Assembly: GCA_016785225.1 (NCBI GenBank)
Contig: JAFBJZ010000438.1
Location: 186,001 to 250,000, forward strand
Origin: Psettodes erumei
Taxonomy: Eukaryota; Chordata; Actinopteri; Pleuronectiformes; Psettodidae
Direction: 5' to 3'
DNA: 64,000 nucleotides
Of this stretch, positions 1 through 13,764 are shown piece after piece. The notes under the pieces are model-generated. The model was not told the origin of the DNA. It worked only from the letters and a program-made list of their open reading frames with translations, and searched no databases. How positions within the stretch are numbered: position 1 is the first letter of the stretch; each line of letters starts with the position of its first letter. Both the position numbers and the translations under genes were made by a program.

Positions 1-789
1 GAGGTGAACGGCATGGAAGCGCTTGTTCATGGAAGAAAGCTGTCAGTGGACGTTTGTTCAGATACTGCAGAAATACTCGAATTTCAGGAGATTTCATGGA
101 CGATCTGTGGCCAGCAACAGGCACAATAATAAAATCTTTTGATCTTGATGTCCTTTTTCTAGTTATCTGAGGCGGAGGTGACAAAAGATGATAAATGATA
201 CTTCCTGACCCAGTCTGAGATGTTTGCAGACCACAATCAGTTTCAAAACAGCTGTCCTGCCCATCATGCTCACATCATCCTTAATAAGAATACAAATCCT
301 ATGAAATAGTGTTATAAGTGTGTCATAACCAAACCCAGCCTGTCATTCCCACGATGTTGGCTTTCTGGATTCCAACAGCTTTAAAGTAGACACAGAGTGG
401 ATGGACTTTGGACTTTAGATTGTTTTATCTCAGTGATGTGTCTCTTTTAACATCATATTATCAAATGTAATACTGTTATATCTTAATATATCTTAAAAAT
501 AAAGTATAAAATGTGGCACAACTGCAAATGAACCACAGTATTAGATCACTGTTAGATCGCATCCATATTAAATTGAGTATTGTTACGAGTTACGAGAGAC
601 CCGTCATCCCTAGCAAATTTATTTGCAAATGGATGTGTGCATGGAGCTTGATTTAACTTCAGGCTGGGCAAAGACCCACAAAACCAAACTAAGCAGAGAG
701 GTAGCAAACATGTCCTGATGAATTCTTAGAAACCAAATCACAAGGATATACACTCCCTAAATAAATAGATGAGAGAAAACAAGATGATT

Positions 790-1230
790 CAAACTGACCA
801 CCTACCCTTGCGAGCGTCCGATGACGTGGTCAAAGCTACCCCGACAGCCTTCTCGCCCCAGCACACACCTTTACTTTTCAACCACCTATAGACTGGCAAA
901 CTGGGCTTGTCGGCTGGTTCCAGGTAGAACAAGCAGCACCTAAACACTTCATTTTGGGCCGAGCCCTCGCCAGCTTTTCTTGGGCCGACCGACACGTGAC
1001 GGAGGCGCCCTCGGAAAGCGCTGACATAATCTGGCACATTTACGTTTGGCTCCGCCGGGCAGCTCTGGCAGCAGCCAGACGCTGAGAGGCCACACACTGC
1101 ACTGGATGGAGCGAGGGCGAGAGATTCCTGGGTGGTGTCTCCCTCGCAATCAGTGCTGCTGCTGTAGCTTTGTAATGAACTGTCCGGTCCCCGAGCAGCG
1201 GTGCTGGAGGGGAATAAAGAGCCTATTGCT
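790..1230. promoter_or_regulatory. GC-rich block inside cd81 intron 1, candidate enhancer or alternative first exon
   Basis: The sequence changes abruptly from AT-rich to GC-rich with several CpGs, a CACGTG E-box at 993-998 and a CTG-rich stretch near 1155-1170. Overlapping short open frames occur on both strands but none resembles a tetraspanin or other protein I know. A regulatory element or alternative promoter of cd81 is an inference from composition only. Confidence 0.3.
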
Positions 1231-3889
1231 CCCTTTTCCAGACCAGCACTTTAGCTGCCATCCATCACTGCTAATGGCTATCAGTGGTGGATGGTCATGG
1301 AAGTAGCAGCATTTCCTGCTGGGTTCAAACTGTGGGCTCGAGCTGCAGACAACATGGTAGAGTAACCTACTTAACCTTCAGGCTGGAATTAAGAAGCAAA
1401 TATATCTGATTTAATGAATATAGTAAAAATTGGCTTATTATCTATTGTAATGTAGCAACAATGAATCCTATGCACATAATTATCTATAATACTGACTATA
1501 AAACCTCTTGTATTTATTCATAGTATTGATGACATCTTTACATAAAAACTTTTATTCAAACAGATACAAAACAAATGTTTTGTAAAGGAAATGTCATGAT
1601 ATTAAAATCTATTTAAAAAACAGACACGACAAATAAATGCAAACATGACAAGTTAATGCTAAAACAGCTTTGTTGTTGAAAAATGCGATACTACTACTAA
1701 CAAACCGTTACATTAATCGGTTTCGTCAACTGACGGACAATTCATCTACACCATTTCTATGGTCGATTAATCTTTACGGCTGTTTAATCAAGCAAAAATG
1801 ACAAATATTCTGTGGCTGCAGCTCCTCACATGTGGTTTGCTGCTTTCCTGTGTTGTCGGGTTAGGGTCATTATTGTGGTTTGAATGTCTTTGGGTTCTGG
1901 ATTGATGCCTTGACCCGGCGAGGCATCTGAACAAAAGACCTTGGGGTCTCAGAACCTACGGGCTTCCTCTACTTTGAGAATTTCCTAGATGATGGATTAA
2001 GCAATAATGAAAACAGCTGCAGCCCCAACAAAATAAACGGGTGCTTTAAATCACATCGTCTACAGCTGTCTGACTTAGGATGCTACAGCAAATGTCAAGT
2101 GTGTATAACTGGACAACATCAGGACAAACAAGCCAAATTTGTCATGAATGCAAAAGACAGGGTGCTAAATATACACAACGTGACGATGACAACACTCTCA
2201 CCACTCACTTCTCTCATGCTCATGAAGCCACTGCCAAAGGGAGGGACCCTTCTTAGACACTGAGGAGTTGTCCACAATTATTACGCATGCTGGTCAAATC
2301 GATCCAGGTGGTGTCTTTTAACATTAATAATTACAAATAAACACTTCAATTCTTGCTCTGACTGGTCTGTCAGAGGAGAAATGAGCTGCGCTTTTCTGAA
2401 AGACAGATCAAAAATATGCTCTAAAACAAAGCACAGACACATTAGCTGCCTCTTTTACAATTGTGCATTGTATAAAATTCAACTTGTAAACCATTTCTGA
2501 TTTTTACCAATGCTTATGTTTGTCTGAAATAACTATGTTAAATATAAATAATTATTGCATGCATGACCCCCTGACTCCTGGCTTTTAGTCAAGCATCTTG
2601 ATGGACTGCCATGAAATTTGGTACAGACATTCTTGTCCCCCTGAGATGAAATAGGCCCATCTTCTGTGATGTTTTCAACTACACCACTCATTAGGTCAAA
2701 ATTTCCATTTTTACAGAATTTGGTTTCGGACTCCGCTGTGCTTTGTCTAAAGGGCTGGAACCTCATGGCCCCTTTATTCATGGTTGCTGACCATGACTTG
2801 TGCATCCGCCTCTTTCTTCATTTGTTCCGTTTCTGATTTTGTCCCTTAACTTCTGCAACATGAGTAAAAAGTCATGGTCATGATTCATTTGACCCAATAT
2901 GTATTTCTCAATGCTTGAAACTCATGTCAACATTCATTAGAAGGTGATGCGGCCTGACATTACCACATCCTCCAAAGACATGAGTGCAGACGATCTAGAG
3001 GATCTTCTAAAAAAGTTGCATAATCCATTAATGAACTTACAACTAGCTCAAAAATAAATATAAGTCACTGAAAGTGCTTTGTTAATCTAAAATCTGATTT
3101 ATCAACAACTCTTGACCCTACTTTGTAATATATGGCCAACATATAACTTATTCATAGTCTAGCACTCAGCTCACAGTATGTGCATGAGGAAATATTGTAT
3201 TGACGGCCACACCCAGACATCTTCTGAAACACATATGGTCAATAGACTGTTCGGCCAGCGGTGGACCTGAGATACTACACACAGGCCTCTCATTTTAGTG
3301 AGCAGAACCGGCTGGTTGGTGCAGCAGGTGGATTAAAGTCGAACAAGGTTCAATTTTTACAGCAGCGCATTGCAACATCATCCCGGAAAGTGCTGCAATG
3401 GCCAATCAAATCAGCACATATTCCTAGTGTACCACTATGTAGCTCAAAGTACTTCTAACATGACTCCTCTGGGTCAGATCATTATGTACCGCGGTGCAGT
3501 CATCTGGCTCCAACCAACATTTCTGGGTGGTATTTTATGATTAGCACGTAGCCTGAATCAATCTACAGGGAGCAGTTGGATCAGCCAATCGGAAGGCTCC
3601 ACTCTCACTGCTGTGTTTCTCTAAACAAACAGTCCTGCTCCTCAGTTCAGGCTACGTTTTAAAGTACATGGAAGAAGAAGAGAACCAACTGCAGAAGGGA
3701 AGCAAAAGAGGAGAAAAGAAAAGCGGCTGGGCCGAGGAGTTGTTTGAGAACAAACTCAGCAGCAGCTCTTATGTAAGAACAGTAAAAACCAACACCCACA
3801 AATGTTTCCATGATCCATCACCCAGCACAGGGCCTGCCTGACTCACCAGCTGAAAACCACCATGAGTGCCCCTGGCAGGCGGACGCTCG

Positions 3890-3919
3890 CACACACGCGC
3901 ACGCACGCACGCGCACACA
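3890..3919. repeat. imperfect CA/CG simple repeat
   Basis: Alternating CA and CG dinucleotides (ACACACGCGCACGCACGCAC and similar) within cd81 intron 1. Purine-pyrimidine alternation of this kind can form Z-DNA. Confidence 0.8.
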
Positions 3920-4465
3920 ATTTGGGTGGAGGATTTTATCCAAACAAAGCCATTCTCCAAGGCTCCAAGCAGCAGCAGACCAACGGACGAACACATTAAC
4001 CTGCTAACCAGCACATGTCGTGTCTGAGCTTCAGACTCAGAACTGTTGAACCGCGTTTTATGTAAATAAACTCCAACTGTTTGTGTACTGGACTCGTTCT
4101 GTGGCGGCGGTGACTGTGATTTGTCATGTAATGTTTGGCTATATAGAAACAAGGCTGTGATATGAGCTGTACTTATTAAAACATGCCTTTGTAGCACTTA
4201 ATTAGATTTTCCTACTTACGCCATAGTCTCCCCTAGTGGCCAAACAGCCGTTATAACACGGTTATTAAGGTTAATGCGTCCACTGCGTATTAATGAAATA
4301 TAACTGCGAGATGTAACGGTGATGTGGACTTATCCGGCTTTGTTCATTCATCGAGGGCTCAGTAACCGAAACGAACCACAACAGTTATCGACAAAGAGGG
4401 GGGCGGCGCTCAACAAAACACAACGTGTGCAAGAGAAAAGCAACAAAAAACACAAGGGTGCTTAC

Positions 4466-4531
4466 CCAGAAGATGAAGTTGAAGAAGAAAAGCATGTATT
4501 TGATACATTTGGTGCAGCCTTCGACTCCCAT
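4466..4531 (-). CDS. cd81: CD81 tetraspanin, coding exon 1 only
   Basis: Read on the minus strand, an ATG at 4531-4529 opens 22 codons that begin MGVEGCTKCIKYML and end in FW directly before a GTAAG donor. This matches the conserved first exon of CD81 in vertebrates in length, in the cytoplasmic N-terminus with its membrane-proximal cysteines (Cys6 and Cys9, palmitoylation sites in tetraspanins) and in the start of transmembrane segment 1. The Kozak context is ACC before the ATG. CD81 organises tetraspanin-enriched microdomains at the plasma membrane and partners with CD19/CD9-type proteins. The remaining exons lie beyond the left edge, so the gene is partial because of the window. The exon is too short to stand out as an open frame and was found by its protein sequence. 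Which teleost duplicate (a or b) it is cannot be told from 22 residues. Confidence 0.9.
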
Positions 4532-5452
4532 GGTCCGTCAAGACAGATAGATTCGACACAGAGTTGACGGAGAGCAAGTTCACAAAGACGACGGCGAGAG
4601 CAGACTTTCCCAACGTGTAACGGTCTGATCTCAACTGGGAATACAGACTGCAGCTCTGAGACCGAGGTAACACCCAACTGCCCCCAACAATCATTATCCA
4701 CTCATGGGCCGCAGATTTGACTGACAGGGAGCGGACCAATCAGAGCCCAGAGCCCACCCACACGTTCCTTGTCAGACTGGAAGAATGTTGAGTCCGTATG
4801 TTGTCTGACATGCAGGACCGGGCCCTATAGTAATTTACTAGAGATACACCACAGACGTTCTCTTGGGTAACGTACCGCAGGCTTTATCATCTTCCCTGAA
4901 TGCATCATACGGCTTTGAAATGATGTGCCTCACAGTGTTTCATAATAGACCACAAACGCATCACATAGTGCTGGCTTTGAGATAACTACCCAACAGTTGA
5001 GTGAATGGTTAATATATGTACATTAATAATGTACTTAATTTCAGTGTAGTCATTACCATTGTATATCATATGTCATATCATATATAACCATAACTACACA
5101 AGGAATTGTATAAACATTCTTTTCTATTCGCAAATAATATCCCCTTTAACGACCAAGGACTGTTCCTAGCAATAATGTGCCACCTTGTGGTGAAAATGTG
5201 TAACGCCTTGGTGTAGTCGGTAACTCCACATATATGGAACGCAGCCCTGCAAGGTTGTAGGTGGAATTCAGGATGCATTGAACGCAGCCGCAGTGTGTCT
5301 TGTTCCTGTCTTCGTCATATATCGGGGATCCCTGTGCTATACAGTGCTTCCTGGCTGCTCAGCAAAACAACGCTGGAACAAAGTTACTCCGTATAGTTAG
5401 GTTGTTTTTAAAGACCCCCAAAAGCCCGTCGCATTAACGGGGAGTGAACAAA
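4532..5452. promoter_or_regulatory. shared divergent upstream region of cd81 and ap2a2
   Basis: The start codons of cd81 (minus) and ap2a2 (plus) face away from each other across 921 bp that hold both 5'UTRs and both promoters. I see no convincing TATA box at a defined distance. The ap2a2 5'UTR probably starts between about 5280 and 5400. There is no other gene here. A functional bidirectional promoter is inferred from geometry. Confidence 0.55.
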
Positions 5453-8400
5453 ATGCCTGCAGTCTCCAAAGGGGATGGGATGCGTGGCCTGGCCGTGTTC
5501 ATCTCTGACATCAGGAACTGTAAGTTTGTTTATCACTTTCATAGACAGTTCTTGGTTTGGCTAGGAGTAAGCAAGCTGGTGTGACTTCGATCAACATTAG
5601 CTGCAAGACGGTTTCGAGGACACGCCAGCGAATGTGTCCCGTCTCTAACGTTACCTCCAGTTTAAGTAACTTCAACGTATCTAAGTGGGTTCAAACAAGC
5701 GCTCAGCTGGTTGCGCTGCACCAGCGGTAGTTAGCTGCTAGCTTGTAGGTGCTAACGTCAAGCCGAAGGGCGTGGCCCGCACCGCTAACTCGAGATAACG
5801 CTAAACTGGCATTTGTGTTAGTCTGTGAGGATTGCGGTTTTTGACGCTAACTAACAGTTTTCAAGCGGTTTACTGCCAGAAACTTTACAAATGTGCATAT
5901 TTGTGTAAAACGTTTCAACTGACGCGGCAGGGGACTCTGTGAGAAACATTTCAGGTAACGTCAGAAGGACGAGCACAGTGGTTTTACATGGAGTGCTGCC
6001 CGGTATTCTGCGGCGGAAATGGTCGTAGAAGTCTTCCGACAAAAGCCTAAACGATGGTTTCAAGCGTCCGAGTCCCAGCTGGAGACCCGCGTAGGCGAGA
6101 GCTGTCAGTTTAAGAATAATTATAGACTCCATCATGGTCACATACATAAATAATTCATATTCGTTGTGCACTCGAGCGAGTCTCTTGCAGGGCGGAACTG
6201 TCGGTAAACAAGTGGCCCGCGTTTCCCCCTCTGCCCCATGAGGCTGCTGTATCTGTGAGAAATAGTCTGATGAGTTACTTCATTGTTTTGAAAATGTGAC
6301 ATTGCACAAGAGAAAAGAAAAATCACACGTAGTTAACTCACATCCACCAATTATCACCCAGCAATCGGTTGTAGAAATAATGATTTGGACACCTTAATAA
6401 CATAATTATTATTGTAAGGATCTTGCAATTATAGGGTCTGTATCTCACAAGTATAAGAAGTGACTTCATCTAATTCTGACATATTTAGCTGATGACTGTG
6501 AGATCATTATTTTGGGACAAAATACACAGTTGTCCCCACTTGAAAATATGAAAATAGATTGATAGAGATAAAATTGCTTAATAAGTGTTCTGTGGTTTGA
6601 GGTTTTACACAGTATCGAGGTAACTGAAATAAGAAGGGCATATCAGAATCAACATTTCTGAGGCATTGCATTGTGAAGCTCACTATGATCTGCCTGTCCC
6701 ATCAGTGTCTCCCCAGTCAGCGGCAATCAGCAAGTTCACTTTGGCCTGAACTGTTTCCATAGCTATGAAATTCCACTGTAGTCACGATCACAGCAGAGAC
6801 TATCACTCACTTGATACTTATGTAGCAGTTGGACTGAAGAGCTCCTTCTGATAATTAAGAAAGACTTATCTCTCTTTGGACCTGTTTACTGAAAAGTAAA
6901 ACATAGTTAATGACTACTTCTCTAAACATTTGCATATTGTTTTGGAAATGTCCAACAACATCTTAGTTGAATATCATACACATCTCATACACATCTCATA
7001 GTTATGAGAGCTATTTTTCAAGTTAAAGAGAAACATTTCTAAGTAATGACGCTGATCACATCATTGCAAAATACAGATGTCACAACTTCAGGAAAAGGTC
7101 TCCATTTTTTTCTCCGTGAATAAAACATGCTTTGAGATACAGTTGTCACATTTATGTATTTCAGTGTGTGATATACACTCTGTGGGAACTTTAAAGGTAA
7201 AGCTGTACACCTGCTTATGAATGTAAATGTATAATCAGCCAATCATGTGGCTGCGACTCAGTGCATAAGAGCATGCAGACATGGTTCAGATGTTCAGACC
7301 TGCTGAGGTGCCGTTCTTGTGTCTGAAGTTTTGAGTGAACAACAGAAAACATGCAGTGTTCTGGTTTGCGGTGGGAAACGCCTTGTTAATGAGAGAGGGT
7401 GGAGAATCACTGCCAGAGTGGTTCAGCTCCCAGGAATTCAACAGCAAATCAAAAACCCAACCGGATGGACAGCGCTAAGCAGAAAAACATCACTGAACAG
7501 CACCAGCTAATATGTATCCATATCTTGGAGCAGCACTGCCTCATGTAATCAACACATAAAGGAGCATTACAGTGGCATTGAGTGGCATGTTTCCTCAATA
7601 TGATCACAGCAAGTTTAGTTTGTTCCTCTCGGCTCCTCAAGGAGGAGCAAAGCAGTGCAAACAAGGGGCGAAGGATAGTTTATTTGAAGTTGTGACTGAC
7701 CAAGCACAATGTCTTTTTGCAGGTAAAAGTAAAGAGGCAGAGATTAAGAGGATAAACAAAGAGCTGGCCAACATCCGCTCCAAATTTAAAGGTAGGTGAA
7801 CAACGCTGACAAATCAGGTTTCTTAACGGCCGTTGCTGTGTCTGTACTGTGGGAACACCCACTTCACCCTGAATGTGTCTGTCAGAATCTTCTGTTGGTG
7901 TTGTCTCTCCTCTGTGCCACCTGTTCCATGCTGCCTATAATTAGTTTGCTCCAGAATGAACCTCTGCCCACAGCGCCCAGCATTCTGGCCTGTGTCCTTT
8001 CCACCAGCATATTCCCTATATGCTCTCCTGCAAGCATGAACCACGAGCACATGCCAGATTTAAATATCAGCTGATTCCCTCCTGACTTCCCCCACTACTC
8101 ACCTGTTCAGTCTAAAATAACTGAATGTGTTCCTTAATGCAAACTATACACATAGGGTACATGGTGAGAGGCCACTGAAATCCCTGCATCTGTAAGTTCA
8201 CTTAGACATTCAAATCCATCTTTGTGTGTGTGGGCGTGGGTGTGTGTGCGTATGTGTGCACCTGTGTGGACAGGAGACAAGGCTCTAGATGGCTACAGCA
8301 AAAAAAAGTACGTCTGCAAGTTGCTCTTCATCTTCCTCCTGGGCCATGACATTGACTTCGGGCACATGGAGGCCGTCAACCTCCTCAGCTCCAACAAGTA

Positions 8401-11400
8401 CACGGAGAAACAGATCGTAAGTTTGCCCTCATGTTCCATCCACACAGGGTCCACAGATGAGAGCTTGTGCATCATTTATCTCGCAAATATGTGAAATAAA
8501 TGTAAAATATCCATCAGATGAGGACAAAGAGGGACCTTTTTATATGGTAGAATTGTACCATAAACATTGTTTCGAACCCGTGTCTCCTTTAGGGTTACCT
8601 TTTCATCTCTGTGCTGGTGAACTCGAACAGCGACCTGATCCGTCTGATCAACAACGGCATCAAGAATGACCTGTCCAGCCGCAACCCAACCTTCATGAAC
8701 CTGGCTCTGCACTGTATCGCCAACGTCGGCAGCAGAGAAATGGCTGAGGCGTTCGCTTCTGAAATCCCCCGCATCTTGGTGGCAGGGTTTGTACATCAAC
8801 ATGAATGCATAGGCATTTTATCTGGCTCTAAGTCCAAAACAAAAGATCCTGTATGAATTCTTGCATTTTGTTGTAAAATGACAATGACACTGTGTTATCT
8901 TTAACATTTTCACTTCCAGACCATACCGTGTTTCTGTTTATGGTTGCCATTTTTTCTTCTATAGTTTTCCACTGTATTTAGCTTCCACAACTGCTTCATA
9001 TATGGTACATTTTAAAAGTATCCACATGCATGAGAGCGTCAGCACTCACTTTTACATACTGAGGATGGGTGGTCAGGTGTGGTGTGTTCTACCTATGTAG
9101 TACCATGCTACATCATTGGTTTACAGGGTGCAGAAAAAAGCATTTTGCCAGCATTAGTTGTCAATCTAGATTATTTGACTGGGTCTTTCATTTCTGAAAA
9201 GGGGTAATGGAAGAGGAAACAGTGAGATGTTGGACGATAAGCTGTAAAATGAAAAAACTGACAGATTACACCCTCCCAGTGGCCGATACACTTGATTTGG
9301 ATGAAACTAGGGCCTGTACTATTTAAATGTAGTTACTATAGCCACATGTAACAACAACTGGGACTGAAGTCTTTAGGATTGTGTAGGATAAGTGTTGACC
9401 ATCTGAATTGTGTATTGTGTTTGCATTGTAACATGATGACTGAAGTTATTTTGTGCTTGCTTCTGTCAGCGACACAATGGACAGCGTGAAGCAGAGCGCA
9501 GCGTTATGTCTGCTGCGACTGAACAGGACGTCACCTGACCTGGTGCCCATGGGGGATTGGACGGCACGGGTGGTCCATCTGCTCAACGACCAGCACCTGG
9601 TAAGACTGCAGGAACAGGGACGACGGTGTCCACGTCAACAGGGCAGGAGGGGTCGCTGAATGCTTAGATGAGCATGAAAATGATGAGAAACATTTGTTAT
9701 GGCTGTCAGAATCAGTGCCACTGAAGCCCAACACCTGACTAAGACACTTAATGTTGTTTTTTTCCTTTCATTTGTCTAAGCAGGTTTTGAGTGTGTAGCA
9801 GCAAACACGATTCTAACATGATGCAATGCACAGCGGTAATGCAGATGTGGAGAGCTGGAAAATATTAAATAAAATAAATAAAGAATAAAATAGTGGGTGG
9901 TGGTGAAACAGCTACAAAAATACTGAAAAACAAGATATAAGTATAAGATTTGGTAGACAGTGTCTTTTTGTTCCTCAAAGCCTGTTTTGTTACTGTCTGG
10001 CTCAGCCAATGATGATGAGGCATCATGTTAGTTTACCAAAGTAGTTTTTTTAACCCTTCTGCTACCTTCAGGGGTCCCCGGGACCCCTCGCCCATTGCCA
10101 CGCCCTCTCCCTCCAGCACAAGGGGAGCAGGAGGGTTAAATAAAGGTGTGTCCTTGTGTTTTTCAGGGCGTGGTAACAGCAGCCACCAGCCTAATCACCA
10201 CTCTGGCCCAGAAGAGTCCTGACGACTTTAAAACGTCCATCTCACTGGCCGTGGCCAGGCTCAGTAGGGTGAGTGGCTCATCTCACTGAGGTCAGAGGTC
10301 AAATCTGACACGGGACATCCGCTGATGTGTTGTCTTGTCGTTTCTCGTGCAGATCGTGACTTCCGCATCCATCGACCTACAGGACTATACTTACTATTTT
10401 GTCGCCGCACCGTGGTTGTCTGTCAAATTGCTGCGCCTTCTACAGTGCTACCCTCCACCAGGTATGGTACAGTACAGTCCTGGGCTTCTGGTGGAGCATA
10501 CAGTTCCATCACCTTACATGTAACGTTTTAAATACTGGACACTTCCTGTTCACACCCTCCAATCAGGCAGGCTGAGTTCCATCAGATTCACAACAAACAA
10601 CAAAAATAGCTTCTTCCCATGAGTTGTGATCTCACTTTTGCAATCATAAAACACTTATACACAATACACCTCAAGTTCAATACATACATTTATGTATTGT
10701 TTTTTATTGTTATTTATTATAGCCTATTTATGCACCTTTTAAAGTACTAAATGCTGCTTTCTGGAGTTTTGCTGCAAACAAATTTTCATCGTATTTATCT
10801 ATCTATCTATCCATACGACTTGCAGAGAACTAGAATGCTTTGAATTGTGGGATCACTTAAATCTTTAAGAATACTATAAAGACGGCCGAGTACGAGATGG
10901 CACCATAGTAGCAAAAGGACAGTAGGTTTAAAGTGCAGCAGTGAGACCTGATTGTTTTGGATTGTGAGTTGGCCAAACCTGTAACATGGGCTTACTACTG
11001 AAGGCTGTACTGTCCTTGGAGAGAGTCCTTATATAGAATGCTTCACTGTTGTAAAAGCTAAACAAAAGGAAGGGGAATGAAGCCCTATACTGATTATTTG
11101 TGGAAGGCTGGGTGAGTGTTGAGAACAGAGGCCTGTGTTGTTGCAGAGGATGCGGCGCTGCGAAGTCGTCTCACCGAGTGTCTGGAGACCATCCTCAACA
11201 AAGCCCAGGAGCCACCCAAGTCCAAGAAGGTCCAGCATTCCAATGCAAAGAACGCTGTCCTGTTCGAGGCCATCTCCCTCATCATCCACCATGACAGGTA
11301 GGTCACACACACAGTGACGAGCCATCTTGGAATATCGGGCATCTCCAGATTATTGTATAAAGACGCCCAGAACAGAACACTGAGCTCTGACTTAAAACCT

Positions 11401-13728
11401 CTGGTGCAAACCTTGTTGTCACTGGTCCACATCCCTGTGTTGTTTGACACTCAGGGGCTTTTTGGATGTTGAAATGTGTGTTTGGACTCTTGTCTCTCAG
11501 TGAGCCCACCCTGTTGGTACGAGCCTGCAACCAGCTGGGCCAGTTTCTGCAGCACAGGGAGACCAACCTTCGTTATTTGGCTCTGGAGAGCATGTGCACG
11601 CTGGCCAGCTCGGAGTTCTCTCACGAGGCAGTGAAGACACACATAGAAACTGTGATCAACGCTCTCAAGGTGAGTCCTTCAGCAGTTGGTTGCCTTCGAT
11701 AAGGATTAGCAGATTCATGTGAAAATGCATGTGTCGCTTCGGTAACTTTATCTTGAATCTGTGGGTTTTTTAAACCATCTGACCACTGGGGAGCTATGGA
11801 GTTTGAAAAGTGCTGCTGGAATTGTTGTGCTCATCTCAAACAAGTAATAATTACTTAATAATTAAATGAATAAGTGAGGATGTCAATTCATTCTTAGCTT
11901 TGGATGTTCACAGAAGGACTCAGTCCAACAGTTTACCAACAAATTAAAACAATGCAGAAGATGACAGTTTGCAGGACTATTGGACCTCAGCTGTTCGTCA
12001 GGGTTCTACATCAAACTATAAATGAGCTCTTGAGGCTTTTCAGTCCTCATTGTTCAGCAGCTTGTTGTATAATGTAAACATTAAATATTTAACAACTGCA
12101 ATAATTACAAATATAAAGATGACATCACATCAAGACAAACATGGTTCCAGCCACATTTCTGAGCTTAATGTTTGCGTTCCAAACATTCACATGGACATGG
12201 TCCTGCATGAGTGAAAATATGACATTCCTCTATTTACTGATTTTAAAAATCTGTTGTTTCACTCCTTCATCTGCTGCTTTTGTGAACAGACAGAGCGAGA
12301 CGTCAGTGTTCGTCAGCGGGCTGTAGATCTGCTCTACGCCATGTGCGACCGCAGCAATGCCAAGCAGATCGTGGCGGAGATGCTGAGCTACCTGGAGACC
12401 GCTGACTACTCCATCAGAGAGGAGATAGTGGGTGATCGTTGCAAGCTCATTCACTGTTTAGCTCCTCCGTGTGCCGCTCTCCCACCCTCAGCCAGTTGCT
12501 TCTCTTCCTCAGGTGCTCAAGGTCGCTATCCTGGCAGAAAAGTATGCTGTGGACTACACCTGGTACGTGGACACCATCCTCAACCTCATCCGCATTGCCG
12601 GCGACTACGTCAGCGAGGAGGTGTGGTACCGCGTCATTCAGATTGTCATCAACCGAGATGACGTCCAAGGCTACGCTGCCAAGACGGTCTTTGAGGTGGG
12701 CATGGAAATTTAAAGATTAAAAAAAGAATAAAGAGGAATGATTAGAATCATGTTTTACACTTTATCCCCTTGAGGTCCTCAAGGAGGCCACCTCCTGTGG
12801 GAAACCAGTGAGGGATTGTGTTCTTGTAGCTGGGCTGTGTGTTGGCTTGTCTGTTAAATATCTCACATGCAATTGACAGCACTTTGTGGTTTCTTCAATA
12901 TTGTTCCTAACCCAGTGCAGTCATGCTTTGTGAATACTCGTAGGCACTCCAGGCTCCCGCCTGTCACGAGAACCTTGTGAAGGTGGGCGGTTACATCCTG
13001 GGGGAGTTTGGCAACCTAATTGCTGGTGACTCGCGCTCCAGGTAGAAACAGCATCCACACATCCGCTCTGTTCCGACATGTGATATGAATTTTACGTTCA
13101 ATTGATGTTTCAGCTCATGGTTTTTATTTCTTGTTTAGGGTTTGCCACCCCAGTTTATAAAATAAATCTTTTCTTATCTGCCTTAGGCGGTATCTAGCCA
13201 TGCAGAAGGTTTATCTGAGCAGAGATCTGTGTGCTGTTCACTCAGCACTGACAAATGACATCTCCACCAGAAAAGAGTCTCTGACTTCTTCCACTTATCT
13301 GCATGGCAAGATATGACCAGGTTTAAGTTAGAAAATGTGGGTTTTTTTGTAATCTGGGTGAACCAAACCAAAGAAATGCTGCCGGCACCATGTAATGTCT
13401 TCAAACTTAACACGGTATACTGATTTAATTTTGCCCTGTTCTTTTCGTGTCCTCTCCTTCAGCCCTCTGGTCCAGTTCAACCTCCTCCATTCCAAGTTCC
13501 ACCTTTGTTCGGTGCCGACCCGGGCGCTGCTGCTGTCAGCCTACATAAAGTTCATTAACCTGTTCCCAGAGGTGAAGGCCACGATCCAAGACGTGCTGCG
13601 GTCGGACAGCCAGCTCCGCAATGCCGACGTAGAGCTTCAGCAAAGAGCCGTCGAGTACCTGCGGCTCAGCTGCATCGCCAGCACCGACATACTGGTTTGT
13701 GAATGATGCAGGGAGTGGACAGAATAGT

Positions 13729-13764
<36 letters not shown>

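Larger units (their letters stand above)
1..4465 (-). other. cd81: cd81 intron 1 (partial)
   Basis: This stretch follows the donor site (GTAAG read on the minus strand, 4465-4461) of cd81 coding exon 1. I searched it on the minus strand for the next tetraspanin exon, which should encode the rest of the first membrane segment and the small loop, and did not find it, so the acceptor must lie to the left of the window. The first intron of CD81 is also long in other vertebrates. The interval is mostly AT-rich unique sequence, with a GC-rich block at about 790-1230 and a CA/CG-rich simple repeat near 3890-3919. Open frames here show no splice or family support. Confidence 0.75.

Noticed and set aside
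3769..4197. 142-codon open frame on the minus strand
   Set aside because: It crosses a CA/CG simple repeat in cd81 intron 1 and has no similarity to tetraspanins or other proteins.
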